Below are positions 43,670 through 54,014 of a stretch of DNA of 64,000 nucleotides, in pieces. Source of the DNA: Phnomibacter ginsenosidimutans (lineage in GTDB: Bacteria; Bacteroidota; Bacteroidia; Chitinophagales; Chitinophagaceae); assembly GCF_009740285.1 (NCBI RefSeq), contig NZ_CP046566.1:1-64000 (forward strand), given 5' to 3'. Position 1 is the first letter of the stretch. Each line of letters begins with the position of its first letter. A model generated the notes under the pieces. That model did not search any database and was not told where the DNA came from. It saw only the letters and a list, made by a program, of their open reading frames with translations. A program made the position numbers and the translations under genes.

Positions 43670-44284
43670 CTATTGAATTCGTTTGACAACACCCGAATGT
43701 CTTTTAGTAATTGGGTCTTTTATCTTCTCAATGATAAAGCCTTCAGGTGGAAGCAGTCCAATCAATACCATTGGAGTTGTAAGCTGATTTTGCATTGGTA
43801 GAAGGTAATCAAGATATTTTTCAAATTCGCCAACGGCACTATCGAATGCTCCTGCTTGCTTTAGCTCACTTGTTGCAGTAATTACTACAGCAAGTTCAGT
43901 TTGAATTGCTTTACTAATATGGTTTAGCTCACTTGCCATTACAGGCTTAAGCAAATTCCATGAAATTGCTTCACCATGATTAAATCCTACTTCAATTGAT
44001 ACTGGTGCTTTTGCAAAGTCAAGTCTCCATTTATCACCTTGATAATTATCATTTTGGAAAATTGGAGACTCTGGAATCCAGCCTTCAGAAATAAACCGTT
44101 CTTTTAGTAAGTGATTTATAGCATGAGACAAACTCATTTTGCCAACATATTTGTTATGCTGTATTATTAAATCTTCATCTGTTATGCTGGTTATTACATA
44201 ATGTATATTGTCCCAAATGTCTTTATAGCTTGGGTCTTGAAAAATTATTTGCCCATTTCTGTGTGAATGAGTGATGTATTTCAT
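43670..44284 (-). CDS. BglII/BstYI-family type II restriction endonuclease
   Basis: 204 residues. The segment KWRLDFAKAPVSIEVGFNHG contains Asp89 and Glu98, matching the D-x9-E core of the BglII-like family, and is followed by EAISWNLLKPVMASELNHIS. BglII-type enzymes cut AGATCT or RGATCY sequences; the recognition site here is not deducible. Convergent with the methyltransferase gene, 17 bases between stops. Low GC. The opposing orientation allows separate timing of R and M. Confidence 0.75.
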   Translation of the reverse strand: MKYITHSHRNGQIIFQDPSYKDIWDNIHYVITSITDEDLIIQHNKYVGKMSLSHAINHLLKERFISEGWIPESPIFQNDNYQGDKWRLDFAKAPVSIEVGFNHGEAISWNLLKPVMASELNHISKAIQTELAVVITATSELKQAGAFDSAVGEFEKYLDYLLPMQNQLTTPMVLIGLLPPEGFIIEKIKDPITKRHSGVVKRIQ

Positions 44285-44322
44285 TTTGCTTTAATTTCTT
44301 GATGTAAAAGAAAGAGTAAAAA

Positions 44323-45363
44323 CTATCCGCCTGCTTTCAATGCAGCAATAGCGGCTTCCAGTTCTTTCACTTTCTTTTCCAGTTCGGGCAGGCGGCGGCT
44401 CACAGCCTGGCTGCGCAGGGCGGAGGTATAATCGTAAGCAGGTGAGCCGGTCACAGCCTTACCATTGTCCAGCGATTTGCTCACCCCGCTTTGTGCGTTG
44501 ATTTTGGCACCATCACCAATTTTGATGTGGCCCACAATGCCCACTTGTCCGCCAATCATTACGCCCTTGCCCACTTTGGTACTACCGCTAATGCCGGTTT
44601 GCGCCGCTATCACGGTGTGGCTGCCAATTTCTACGTTGTGAGCTATTTGTACGAGGTTGTCAATTTTAGCACCGGCATGCACCATGGTGCTGCCAATGGT
44701 AGCCCGGTCGATGGTGCTGTTGCTGCCCACTTCCACATCGTCTTCCAACACCACATTACCCATTTGGGGCACTTTCTTAAAGGTACCATCAGCTTGTGGG
44801 GCAAAGCCAAAACCATCGCTGCCAATGACGGTGCCTGCATGCACAATCACGTTTTTACCCAGCACACAGCGGTGATACACTTTTACGCCGGGGTTCAGCA
44901 CAGTGTTGTCGCCAATGGTTACATCATCACCAATAAATACCTGCGGGTAAATTTTCACGTTGTTGCCAATGCGAACATTCTTGCCGATGTAGGCAAATGC
45001 ACCAATGTACACGTCGTTACCCATGGTGGCGGTATCGTGTACAAAAGAAGGTTCTTCGCGGCCACTCAGCATTTGGCGTTGCATGGCTTCGTACTGGCTC
45101 AGCAGCGCAGCAAAAGCACTGTACGCATCGGGCACCCGTATGAGGGTAGCCTGCACGGCCTGCTTCAGCTCCAGCGATTCATTCACGATGACAACAGATG
45201 CCTGCGTGGTATAGAGGTATTCTTCGTATTTGGGGTTGGCTAAAAAAGCTAACTGTCCGGCCTGGGCTTCTTCAATTTTGCCAAAGCCACTTACGGCTGC
45301 CTGTGCGTTGCCTTCAACACGGCCACCGGCCAGCTGGGCAATTGTTGCTGCTGAAAACGTCAT
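44323..45363 (-). CDS. lpxD: UDP-3-O-(3-hydroxymyristoyl)glucosamine N-acyltransferase (LpxD)
   Basis: 346 residues. N-terminal uridine-binding domain (TIAQLAGGRVEGNAQAAVSG), then a left-handed beta helix of hexapeptide repeats from about residue 105 (YIGAFAYIGKNVRIGNNVKI and many more), with catalytic His in NLVQIAHNVEIG, and a C-terminal helical coiled part (LPELEKKVKELEAAIAALKA). Third step of lipid A synthesis. The R-M unit lies just downstream (R gene 38 bases away). Confidence 0.95.
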   Translation of the reverse strand: MTFSAATIAQLAGGRVEGNAQAAVSGFGKIEEAQAGQLAFLANPKYEEYLYTTQASVVIVNESLELKQAVQATLIRVPDAYSAFAALLSQYEAMQRQMLSGREEPSFVHDTATMGNDVYIGAFAYIGKNVRIGNNVKIYPQVFIGDDVTIGDNTVLNPGVKVYHRCVLGKNVIVHAGTVIGSDGFGFAPQADGTFKKVPQMGNVVLEDDVEVGSNSTIDRATIGSTMVHAGAKIDNLVQIAHNVEIGSHTVIAAQTGISGSTKVGKGVMIGGQVGIVGHIKIGDGAKINAQSGVSKSLDNGKAVTGSPAYDYTSALRSQAVSRRLPELEKKVKELEAAIAALKAGG

Positions 45364-45411
45364 AAATCTAAAGTAGTGTTGTAGCGATGCAGGATGGACG
45401 ATTCCACGGCC

Positions 45412-46614
45412 TTACACGCTGAGGTAGCAAATATACTGTTTGCCCACGGTGGCGGCGAGGCTCTGCTGTATCAAGGCATTGTCGACCTGCGAAATATCCC
45501 GTACACTGCCATCCTTAAACAGGATGTTGATGCGTTCATCATCGGTTTTGTAGGTGGTGTTGCGGGCTTCGCCGGTAAATACCAGGTAGCTCAGTTCCTC
45601 CTCCGTTACATCGGGATGCGCCTGTCGGATGGCTGCTTTTTTCTGCGCTATCACTTCCGGCGCAATCGGCTCCGATTGTAGTTTGATCTTGAACAGGTTG
45701 CGGTTGAGCAGGCAGGTACACATGGTGGCCAGTACCCGGTCGGGGTGTTGCTGCCATTCTTTGATGGCCATCATCACATCCACATCATCGAGCATGGTAA
45801 AACGGCGCAGCAGCTCGGCTGCATCTTCTGTATCGGGGCGGTTGTACAGCACATAGTGCAGGTTGGGGTGACAGCCGGCACCAATTTCCCGGGCACGGCG
45901 AATAATGCGCACCAGCATTTGCTCGGCCGCCAGCACTGTTTTGTGCAGGTACACCTGCCAGTACATGAGGCGGCGGGCTACCAAAAATTTTTCGATGCTG
46001 TACACCGCTTTTTCTTCCACCATCAGCTGGCCGTTGTGCACGGTCAGCATTTTAATGATGCGGTCGTAGCCAATCACCCCTTCACTCACTCCAGTAAAAA
46101 AGCTGTCGCGGTTGAGGTAGTCCATGCGGTCTACATCCAACTGACCGCTCACCAGCTGGTGCAAAAAAGGCTTGTGGTAGGTATTGTTGAAAATGGCGAG
46201 TGCTGTATCCAAAGCGCCATTCAGTTCAGCATTGATATGCTCCATGATGAGGCGGCTCATGGTTTCGTGGTGTACACCCTGCACCAGTGTGCCTTCCAGT
46301 GCGTGGCTGAAAGGGCCGTGGCCCACATCGTGCAGCAAGATGGCCACTTTGGCGGCAGTGGCTTCATCGGGTGTTATCTCAATACCCTTGCGTTGCAGTT
46401 CGCCCAGCGCCTGACTCATCAGGTGGTAAGCACCGAGGCTATGCGCCATGCGGGTGTGCACGGCACCGGGGTACACCAGGTGGGCAAATGCCATTTGGTA
46501 AATGCGCCGCAGCCGCTGATAATACGGATGACTGACCACCCGAAACACCACCGGATCGTCGATGCTGATGAAACCGTAAATCGGGTCGTTGATGATTTTG
46601 CCTTTGAAACTCAT
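45412..46614 (-). CDS. HD-domain phosphohydrolase (dGTPase-like)
   Basis: 400 residues from MSFKGKIINDPIYGFISIDD. The frame is open further upstream, but that part consists of the CACAAAGG repeat at 46663-46758. HD motif: HTRMAHSLGAYHLM, ILLHDVGHGPFSHALEG (His-Asp metal ligands), DRMDYLNRDSF with the final Asp. It resembles deoxynucleoside triphosphohydrolase-like HD proteins (YdhJ type) that hydrolyse nucleotides; substrate unknown. Same strand as lpxD, 49 bases upstream of it. Confidence 0.85.
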   Translation of the reverse strand: MSFKGKIINDPIYGFISIDDPVVFRVVSHPYYQRLRRIYQMAFAHLVYPGAVHTRMAHSLGAYHLMSQALGELQRKGIEITPDEATAAKVAILLHDVGHGPFSHALEGTLVQGVHHETMSRLIMEHINAELNGALDTALAIFNNTYHKPFLHQLVSGQLDVDRMDYLNRDSFFTGVSEGVIGYDRIIKMLTVHNGQLMVEEKAVYSIEKFLVARRLMYWQVYLHKTVLAAEQMLVRIIRRAREIGAGCHPNLHYVLYNRPDTEDAAELLRRFTMLDDVDVMMAIKEWQQHPDRVLATMCTCLLNRNLFKIKLQSEPIAPEVIAQKKAAIRQAHPDVTEEELSYLVFTGEARNTTYKTDDERINILFKDGSVRDISQVDNALIQQSLAATVGKQYICYLSV

Positions 46615-46662
46615 GTGGCGGCAAAAGTCGGTCATTAGAGGGAAATGGAGGAATGGCGAAAT

Positions 46663-46758
46663 TTTGAACCACAGAGGTAAAGGAGGTCGGCACAAAGGAG
46701 CACGGAGATTTTTTGAACCACGAAGGCACAAGGCAGACACAAAGGGGCACGAAGTTTT
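46663..46758. repeat. Two units of an AACCACGAAGGCACAAAGG-type repeat
   Basis: Two diverged copies of about 48 bases, each starting TTTTGAACCAC and including CACAAAGG.GCACG, back to back. Related to 41803-41871. Typical short interspersed repeats between genes; a function is not known to me. Confidence 0.55.
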
Positions 46759-46824
46759 TGCTACGGAAAAGTAAAAAGCATTAATCTGTGAATCTGCGGC
46801 AAACCATTACTCACTAAGACTTCT

Positions 46825-47349
46825 GTGCAAATCCGTTCACTATCCTACATATCCGCGTCCTATTCTTCAAAGGCTTCGTATTTTGTGCTGGTGGAACCAC
46901 TTTTCGACGATGAATATTTTATGCGCAGGGCGCTGCAAGAAGCACAGATCGCTTTCGACAAAGACGAAATACCTGTGGGTGCACTTGTGGTGCAAGACAA
47001 TAAAATCATTGGCCGTGGCCACAACCAAACCGAGCTGCTGCACGATGTAACGGCCCATGCCGAAATCATTGCACTTACTGCGGCTTTCAATCACCTTGGT
47101 GCCAAGTACCTGCCCGATGCCACCTTATACGTAACGCTGGAACCCTGCCACATGTGTGCCGGTGCTTTGTACTGGAGCAAAATTGGTCGCATTGTGTACG
47201 GCGCTTCAGATGAGAAACATGGCTACCGTAAATTTTACGGGAACCAATCGCCCTTTCACCCCAAGACGGTGGTGGAAAGCGGGCTACTGGCCACCGCCGG
47301 TGCCGAATTGATGAAATCATTTTTTCAGCGAAAAAGAACAGCCAAATGA
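46825..47349 (+). CDS. tadA: tRNA-specific adenosine deaminase (TadA)
   Basis: The conserved region begins at about 46898 (FDDEYFMRRALQEAQIAFDK). The frame is open from a GTG at 46825, but the first 25 codons do not look like the family; a GTG near 46885 is a likelier start. Zinc-site motifs: HAE (with catalytic Glu) and PCHMC. It converts adenosine 34 of tRNA-Arg(ACG) to inosine. Its end overlaps the next gene by four bases (ATGA). Confidence 0.9.
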   Translation: MQIRSLSYISASYSSKASYFVLVEPLFDDEYFMRRALQEAQIAFDKDEIPVGALVVQDNKIIGRGHNQTELLHDVTAHAEIIALTAAFNHLGAKYLPDATLYVTLEPCHMCAGALYWSKIGRIVYGASDEKHGYRKFYGNQSPFHPKTVVESGLLATAGAELMKSFFQRKRTAK

Positions 47350-48557
47350 CACCACTGAAATCATGGGCACTCGTACTGTTGTTGGCAGGCGGAGTAAACA
47401 GCTCAACGGCACAGCAGTCTGCTTTCAAAGTCGTCATCAATAGCGACAAACTGGAGCCCGGTGATACCTTGCAACTCGACGCCGAATATGCGGTGGGCGA
47501 CCGGCAACTGCCTCCCGCCACCTTGGCCGTGACGCTGCTGAAAGATGGTGAGCCCGGCAAATTTTGGCAAATGCGCTGGCCGTTGGTGAATGGTAAGGCT
47601 ACGGCTGCTGTGGTATTGCCGGATAGTATGCCTGCCGGATTGTACAACATGGCGTTTGCCATTCAGCCCAGGTTTTTAAAATTTTACTGCGATTACATCT
47701 ACCCGGAACGTCCCACCAATTTGCAGGCTATTTTTTCGCATTTGGGAGGTATACAACGACTGCCGGTGAAAGCCACACCCAACCGTCGCTTTGTAATGGA
47801 AGACATTCTGATAAACGGCGATGTAACACTCAGCTTTCAACAAGAAGACGACACTGAGGGATTGCCGGTAATGATGCGGGTGGATGCCTGGCTCGACTCT
47901 AGTTTTACGCCTGCGGCTTATGGGGTAAAACAACTGGCGGTCAATCTGCCCAACGATTCCACTTTTTTGCCCCAGCGATTACAGAAAGAAACTTTTTTCA
48001 ATGGTGATTTCAGTTGTTTTCAGGGCAATTATGCGGCTCAATTGAAAGCAGAAAAAGTAGCCTGCTTACCAATGACCAAACAGTTTGATAGTTTGTTTGT
48101 GCCCAAGGAATTTAAGGCTGGTGCCGACTATATATACGATTGCCTGCAGGATAGCGTAGCCAATGCCGCCCCAACGGTGTATGATTTGCTACAGCAGCGT
48201 ATGAAGGGATTCGAAATCAGCTACTGGGGCGACATAGAAGATGTACGCATGTACAGCCAATCGTCTATTGAGCTGAAAAGATTGCAAAACGAAATGATGC
48301 TTCAGTGGCGGGGTAAACTCTACCGCATTTGTCTGGATGGCATGTATGGCGATCCGAGCTTGTTTGTGTTTCCACCCAATGCTTTTGGCAGCATCCGCAT
48401 TTTTGAGCCACCCTTTTATACAGAGCCTTCCAGCAAAAAACAATTTGGCACCATTGCGTTTTTCAGCAAGCGGTTTCCGTTTGCTCAACCATATCCTTAC
48501 AGAAGTAGTTTCATCATTCGCGGCTATACGCCTGATATGTACCTGCTGCCATTGTAA
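47346..48557 (+). CDS. Exported hypothetical protein
   Basis: 403 residues. Signal peptide MTPLKSWALVLLLAGGVNSS. A beta-rich N-terminal domain (FKVVINSDKLEPGDTLQLDA to MPAGLYNMAFAIQPRF, about 28-110) resembles the macroglobulin-type MG2 domains that start many Bacteroidota exported proteins. The C-terminal part contains PTVYDLLQQRMKGFEISYWG, similar to the DUF/plug-like segment of TonB-related proteins. Overlaps tadA. Function not assigned. Confidence 0.65.
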   Translation: MTPLKSWALVLLLAGGVNSSTAQQSAFKVVINSDKLEPGDTLQLDAEYAVGDRQLPPATLAVTLLKDGEPGKFWQMRWPLVNGKATAAVVLPDSMPAGLYNMAFAIQPRFLKFYCDYIYPERPTNLQAIFSHLGGIQRLPVKATPNRRFVMEDILINGDVTLSFQQEDDTEGLPVMMRVDAWLDSSFTPAAYGVKQLAVNLPNDSTFLPQRLQKETFFNGDFSCFQGNYAAQLKAEKVACLPMTKQFDSLFVPKEFKAGADYIYDCLQDSVANAAPTVYDLLQQRMKGFEISYWGDIEDVRMYSQSSIELKRLQNEMMLQWRGKLYRICLDGMYGDPSLFVFPPNAFGSIRIFEPPFYTEPSSKKQFGTIAFFSKRFPFAQPYPYRSSFIIRGYTPDMYLLPL

Positions 48558-48606
48558 GGGCTGTTATCATTTCCTGAAATCGCATCCCCGTCCAACAATG
48601 CTTGTT

Positions 48607-48614
48607 TACTTTTG
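48607..48614 (+). promoter_or_regulatory. -7 box of the sod promoter
   Basis: TACTTTTG matches TAnnTTTG. The sod start lies 46 bases downstream. A -33 TTG is not clear. Confidence 0.4.
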
Positions 48615-48660
48615 TTAGCTCTTCAGATCTCTATTTTCAAACAATTAAAAATTCAATAGC

Positions 48661-49272
48661 ATGGCTTTTACATTGGATCCGCTGCCTTACGCCAGCAATG
48701 CGCTGGAACCTTATTTCGATCAACAAACCATGGAAATACATCATGGCAAACACCATCAGGCATATGTAACCAACCTGAACAATGCCATTGCCGGTACGCC
48801 CAACGAAGGCAAAAGCCTCGAGGAACTGGTAGCCAACGCTGGTGCTATCGGCGGTCCCGTTCGCAACAACGGGGGTGGCCACTGGAACCACGCTTTCTTT
48901 TGGGCACAACTGGCGGTAAACAATGGCGCTGCACCCACCGGTAAGCTGGCTGCCGCCATCGAAGCCGACCTGGGTGGCTACGACAAACTGAAAGAAGAAT
49001 TTAAAAAAGCTGGTATCGGTCGCTTTGGTAGCGGCTGGGCCTGGTTGATTGTAAAAGATGGCAAACTTGCCATCAGCAGCACGCCTAACCAAGACAACCC
49101 ATTGATGGATGTAGCCGAAGTAAAAGGTACGCCCATCCTCGGCCTCGATGTGTGGGAGCATGCTTACTACCTGAAGTATCAAAACCGTCGCCCCGACTTT
49201 ATTGATGCTTTCTGGAATGTGGTAAACTGGGATGTAGTAGCTGAACGCTACGAAAAAGCCCTCGGTGCTTAA
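48661..49272 (+). CDS. sod: Fe/Mn superoxide dismutase
   Basis: 203 residues. [20 protein letters not shown] holds the first His ligand; [11 protein letters not shown] the second; [20 protein letters not shown] the Asp and third His. Length and sequence fit the cytoplasmic cambialistic/Fe-Mn family, which dismutes superoxide to oxygen and hydrogen peroxide. It has its own promoter-like box and a terminator, so monocistronic. Confidence 0.95.
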   Translation: MAFTLDPLPYASNALEPYFDQQTMEIHHGKHHQAYVTNLNNAIAGTPNEGKSLEELVANAGAIGGPVRNNGGGHWNHAFFWAQLAVNNGAAPTGKLAAAIEADLGGYDKLKEEFKKAGIGRFGSGWAWLIVKDGKLAISSTPNQDNPLMDVAEVKGTPILGLDVWEHAYYLKYQNRRPDFIDAFWNVVNWDVVAERYEKALGA

Positions 49273-49292
49273 TACTCCTTTGCAATCATCAA

Positions 49293-49323
49293 CAATAAAG
49301 CCGGTCTTGTACCGGCTTTATTG
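49293..49323 (+). terminator. sod terminator
   Basis: CAATAAAGCCGGT, loop CTTGT, perfect complement, then TTTTG. Confidence 0.85.
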
Positions 49324-49441
49324 TTTTGTGAAATGATGTGTGGAGGAGATTTGAACTACAGCGGTTCTTAAAATCTTATGGCATTTTTACAACTGTTTGT
49401 TCAACCACTTCGTAACTAGAGATGTTTGGTTCCCACTTTCT

Positions 49442-50431
49442 ATGCAACAGTTTCGCCCACAGTTAAAACGCACACTCCGCCGGCTCGGCCGCACCCTGCT
49501 GGCATTGTACCTGCTGGCCATCATCGGTGGCCTCATTGCCGATCAGTATGTACAATTCAGGCAAAGCGATGCGGAAACGCAACAGTTTTTTGCAGCCCGG
49601 CAACAGCCCATTCACATTGGCTATTACAACACGCAGCAAAGACAAATGCGGTACATCTATACCGAAGATGATGCCAGCAAACCTGTGATATTATTCATTC
49701 ATGGTGCACCTAGCAGCAGTAGTTATTTCCGTGATTACCTCAGCGATACCAACCTGCGCAAAGCCGCCAACCTGTTTGCCGTAGACCGCCCGGGTTATGG
49801 CTATTCCGGCTTTGGCGAACCCGAGCCTTCCATTGCCAAACAGGCGGCGATGATTGCCCCCATTTTGCAGCAACTGCACAAGCAATCGAGGCCGGTACTG
49901 TTGGTAGCTGCTTCTTACGGCACCAGCATTGCAGCCCGCATGGCCATGGATTATCCGCAGCTGGTAGATGGATTGGTGCTGTTGGCTCCATCGCTGGCGC
50001 CGGGGGAGGAAAAAACTTACGACGTGAGTTATGTACTGGAGTCGCCTTTCTTTTCGTGGGCACAACCCCGCATGATTCATTCGGCCAATGTCGAAAAACT
50101 TTCGCACCGCCAAGAGTTGGAAGCCATGCTGCCTTATTGGAAAAACATCACGGTGCCTGTTACGTATTTTCAGGGGGCGGATGATGCACTCATATACACC
50201 AGTAACGCCGCTTTTGCCAAACAACAACTCACCAACGCCAGCGAACTGAATGTGCACATGCTGCCGAGATTGGGACATCTCATTGCCTTTAAAGCAAGGC
50301 CAATCATTGTGCCGGCCATAGTCAACATGCTGCCCAAAGCAGCGCAGTATTTTGCGCAGCGAAAACAGGAGGCAGTGCAACCGCAACTTACAGCTGTGCT
50401 GGCTGATGCAGCATCAGCCAATCGACAGTAG
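49442..50431 (+). CDS. Alpha/beta hydrolase, membrane-anchored
   Basis: 329 residues from MQQFRPQLKRTLRRLGRTLL; a TTG further up (49397) is less likely. The N-terminal hydrophobic segment LALYLLAIIGGLIADQYV anchors it in the membrane. Oxyanion-type FIHGAPSSS, nucleophile elbow AASYGTS (a variant of G-x-S-x-G), Asp in FQGADDALIY, His in PRLGHLIAF. Substrate unknown. Intact, with no operon partner apparent. Confidence 0.8.
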   Translation: MQQFRPQLKRTLRRLGRTLLALYLLAIIGGLIADQYVQFRQSDAETQQFFAARQQPIHIGYYNTQQRQMRYIYTEDDASKPVILFIHGAPSSSSYFRDYLSDTNLRKAANLFAVDRPGYGYSGFGEPEPSIAKQAAMIAPILQQLHKQSRPVLLVAASYGTSIAARMAMDYPQLVDGLVLLAPSLAPGEEKTYDVSYVLESPFFSWAQPRMIHSANVEKLSHRQELEAMLPYWKNITVPVTYFQGADDALIYTSNAAFAKQQLTNASELNVHMLPRLGHLIAFKARPIIVPAIVNMLPKAAQYFAQRKQEAVQPQLTAVLADAASANRQ

Positions 50432-50494
50432 TTGCTATTTTTCATCAGGTTTTTTACCCGCCGAAGCCATTAACTTGTTGGCCTAAACAAGCTA

Positions 50495-52827
50495 TTGGCA
50501 TCCGCTACACAAATACAAGCAGTTGATACCTGGCACATGCACCTCAGTGGGTTGGTGCAGGGTGTGGGCTTTCGGCCACTGGTATACCAGCTGGCTACTG
50601 CTGCAGGTTTGCAAGGTGCTGTGTGCAACGATGCGGACGGTTTACACATTTGGGTAAATGCATCAGCACAGGCAGCAGCTCATTTTTTACAAGCAATATT
50701 GGCAGCTGCGCCGCCCCGTTCGGTGGTTACCCATAGTGCGTTGGTAAAAGCCGAACCACAAACGTTCAACGGATTTACGATTGTGCTGGCTGATACCCCG
50801 AAAGCACCCCGCTTGTGGATACCACCCGACTTTGCCCTGTGTGATGATTGCAGACGAGAGTTGCACGAAGCAGGCAACCGGAGAGAGCATTATCCATTCA
50901 TCACCTGCACTACCTGCGGGCCACGGTATTCCATCATACAGCAATTGCCTTTCGAAAGAGCATTCACTACGATGGAGCCTTTCACTTTGTGCGACAGCTG
51001 TGCTGCAGAGTACAACAATGTAGATGACCGCCGATTTTTTGCGCAGACCACATCCTGCCCCAGCTGTGGGGTGCAAATGACTTTGGCCTTGCCGGATGGC
51101 AGCGTCATCACCGATACCGCTGCCGTATTGGAGCAACTGCTCACCACTTTACAGGCAGGAAAAATACTGGCCATTAAAGGTATTGGTGGCTTTTTATTGC
51201 TTACCGATGCAGGCAATGCCACGGCCATCGACAGGCTCCGCAACCGAAAAAAAGACCAGCCAAACCACTGGCAGTCATGTATCCATCATTGCCCATGTTG
51301 GAGCAGCAAACCAGCTTGACAGAACTGCAAAGAACCTGGCTTACATCGCCCGTTGCACCCATTGTATTGCTGCCAATAACTGCAGCCATGCAACATGAGT
51401 TAGCAACGGAACAATTGGCACCGGGCCTGCACAAGCTGGGTGTGATGCTACCCTTTGCGCCGCTGTTTGAATGGTTGCTGGCGGCCTACAAAAAACCAGT
51501 GGTGGCTACCAGTGCCAACCTGAGTGGTTCGCCCATTATTTACCAAAATGAACAAGCACAGCAGCACCTGCTGCAAGTAGCTGATGTATTGCTGTATCAC
51601 AACCGAAACATTGTGATGCCGCAGGATGACAGTGTGGTCAGCATGGCTGCACAAAGCCAAACACCGGTATGGCTGCGCCGGAGCCGTGGCCTGGCGCCGG
51701 CATGCTCATTTTATACCCCACAACGTCAAGAGCCCATGCTGGCTACCGGGGCGTTGATGAAAAGCAGTTTTGCCATTGCACAAGATAGGATGGCTTATAT
51801 CAGCCAGTACATGGGCAGCACCGAAAGCTACGATGCACAACTCATGTATAGAGAGGGTTTGGTGCATGTGCAGCAGCTGTTGCATCACCGGCCTTCGGTG
51901 ATCATTACTGATAAACACCCTGCGTATTTCAGCCATGAACTGGCACAGGAGTTGGCTGCTAAACACAAGTGTCCTTTGTTGCTGGTACAGCACCACAAAG
52001 CCCATGCTGCAGCAGTGTTGGCTGAAAATAATTTACTGCATCAATCCGAGCCCGTGCTGGCAGTGGTGATGGATGGCACAGGTCTGGGTGATGATGGCAA
52101 CAGCTGGGGCGGTGAGTTTTTTGTTTACCACAATAACTGCATGGAGAGAGTAGCACATTGGCAACCATTCCCGTATTTGCTGGGCGATAAAATGGCCCGT
52201 GAACCACGGCTCTCGTTGTTGAGTGCTTTGCCAGCCGGCATGCGGCATGTATGCAAGCAATGGTTTACCGAAACAGAGTGGCTGCTCTACCAAAAAATGC
52301 TGCAATCGTACAAAGGCATACAGACGACCGCAGTTGGTCGTTTATTTGATGCGGCGGCCTGTTGGCTGTTGCAAATGCCGGGGCAGCAGTACGAAGGTCA
52401 TGCCGCCATGCGGCTGGAAGCAATGGCAAATGAGTACGTGCAAGCAAATGGCATACCCGCTGCGTTTGACTTGACTATTGAAGACAATACTTTGCCCGGC
52501 AGTCGCTTGCTGGCCATGCTCATTCATGCTGAATCTGTGGGGGCCACTGCTCCCGAACTGGCGGCTCGTCTTCATTCCAGCATCAGCCAGTCCATTTGTC
52601 AAATGGCCCGCCATTTGCACGTACCACGTGTGGCTTGCAGCGGTGGTGTTTTTCAAAACAGTTTGCTCATCGATATGCTGCACCTGCATGCAGGCAATGA
52701 CCTGCAATTGTATTTCCATCAGCAGCTATCACCCAACGATGAGAACGTATCATTTGGCCAGCTGGTATATGCCGATTGCAATATCGACGATGTGTGGGCT
52801 TCCGCTTTACATCAGGTGGACGATTGA
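50495..52827 (+). CDS. hypF: Carbamoyltransferase HypF (hydrogenase maturation), one frameshift
   Basis: N-terminal acylphosphatase domain HLSGLVQGVGFRPLVYQLAT, then two zinc-finger motifs (CDDC...CTTC and CDSC...CPSC), and a YrdC-like domain (AGKILAIKGIGGFLLL). At about 51265 the frame shifts by one base: RNRKK continues as PLAVMYPSLPMLEQQ in the second frame, which runs to 52827 with a Kae1-like domain (LLVQHHKAHAAAVLAENNL, MDGTGLGDDGNSWGGE). Repaired length is about 770 residues, normal for HypF. The start may be TTG at 50495 or ATG at 50537. HypF makes the thiocarbamate on HypE for the CN ligands of NiFe hydrogenase. Operon with hypD and hypE. Confidence 0.9.
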
Positions 52828-52900
52828 TTTTTATCATACTTGCTCCGCAGGCTTTGTGTCATATTGCAGAGAACAGCCATCTGAATAAACGCCTGCCATC

Positions 52901-53994
52901 ATGAAGTATTTATCGGAGTACCGCGACCCGGAGCTGGTCGATCATTTACTGAAAGAAATACATGCCATTGTTACCCGCGACTGGACCATTATGGAAGTAT
53001 GTGGCGGGCAAACGCATAGCCTGGTGAAAAACGGCATTTTGAACATGTTGCCCGACAAAGTGCACATGGTGCACGGTCCGGGTTGTCCGGTATGTGTAAC
53101 GCCGCAAAGCCTCATTGATAAAGCCGTGTATCTGGCCGATGAAGCAGGCGTAATCATGTGCTCTTATGGCGATATGCTGCGGGTGCCGGGCACCAAAAAA
53201 GTTTGCTGGAAGCAAAAGCAAGTGGTGCCGATGTACGCATTTTGTACTCGCCACTCGAAGCAGTAAACATCGCCAAAGAAAATCCGGATAAGGAAGTGGT
53301 GTTTTTTGCCGTAGGCTTTGAAACCACCGCACCGGCCAATGCGTTGAGTGTGATTCATGCACAAAAAGCAGGCATTAAGAATTACAGCATCTTAACGTCA
53401 CATGTATTGGTGCCACCAGCTATTGAAGCTATTGTTAACGATCCGGGCAATGTGGTGCAGGGCTTTTTGGCCGCAGGCCATGTGTGCACTATCATGGGCA
53501 TGCAAGAATATGTGCCCATTGTAGAAAAATACAAACTGCCGATAGTGGTAACGGGCTTTGAGCCGGTGGATTTGTTACAAGGCATTTACATGTTGCTGTT
53601 GCAATTAGAAAACGGCGAATACAAACTCGAAAATCAATACAGCCGGGTGGTGAGTGAAGAAGGAAATCCGGCTGCGCAGCAAACCATTGCCGAAGTGTTT
53701 GAAGTAAGCGACCGCGAATGGCGGGGCATTGCTACCATACCGAAAAGTGGGTATGAATTGAAAGCCGACTACAGCAGGTTTGATGCCAATGTCAAATTTC
53801 ACATTCCGGATTTGCAATCCATGAAAGACAATGGTTGTATTGCCGGCGAAATTTTGCGGGGCAAAAAGAAACCCTTTGAATGTCCGCAGTTTGGCAAGCA
53901 ATGCACACCACTTAATCCATTGGGTGCACCTATGGTGAGTAGTGAAGGGGCTTGTGCTGCCTATTATCATTTCAGCAATATTGCTGTAGTGTAA
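52901..53994 (+). CDS. hypD: HypD (hydrogenase maturation), one frameshift in an A6 run
   Basis: Starts [30 protein letters not shown] and [11 protein letters not shown] are HypD signature segments; the first frame reads [13 protein letters not shown] and then leaves the conserved sequence at an A6 run (53193-53198). Joined by one base to the frame [20 protein letters not shown], the sequence continues to 53994 with [15 protein letters not shown] and the Fe-S Cys motifs near the end. Total about 364 residues. HypD assembles the Fe(CN)2CO unit with HypC. The break at a homopolymer suggests sequencing error. Confidence 0.9.
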
Positions 53995-54014
53995 AACACA
54001 AATACCTGTTCGTG

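Noticed and set aside
45745-46638. Plus-strand open frame of 297 codons
   Set aside because: Antisense to the HD-domain hydrolase gene; His/Val-rich, typical of a shadow frame.
46615-46740. N-terminal extension of the HD-domain hydrolase
   Set aside because: The extension is encoded by a CACAAAGG-type interspersed repeat and has no protein-like conservation; the start at 46614 fits the family.
53952-54014. Longer N-terminus for HypE
   Set aside because: The upstream codons overlap the end of hypD and give a Cys-rich sequence unlike HypE; ATG at 54015 fits.
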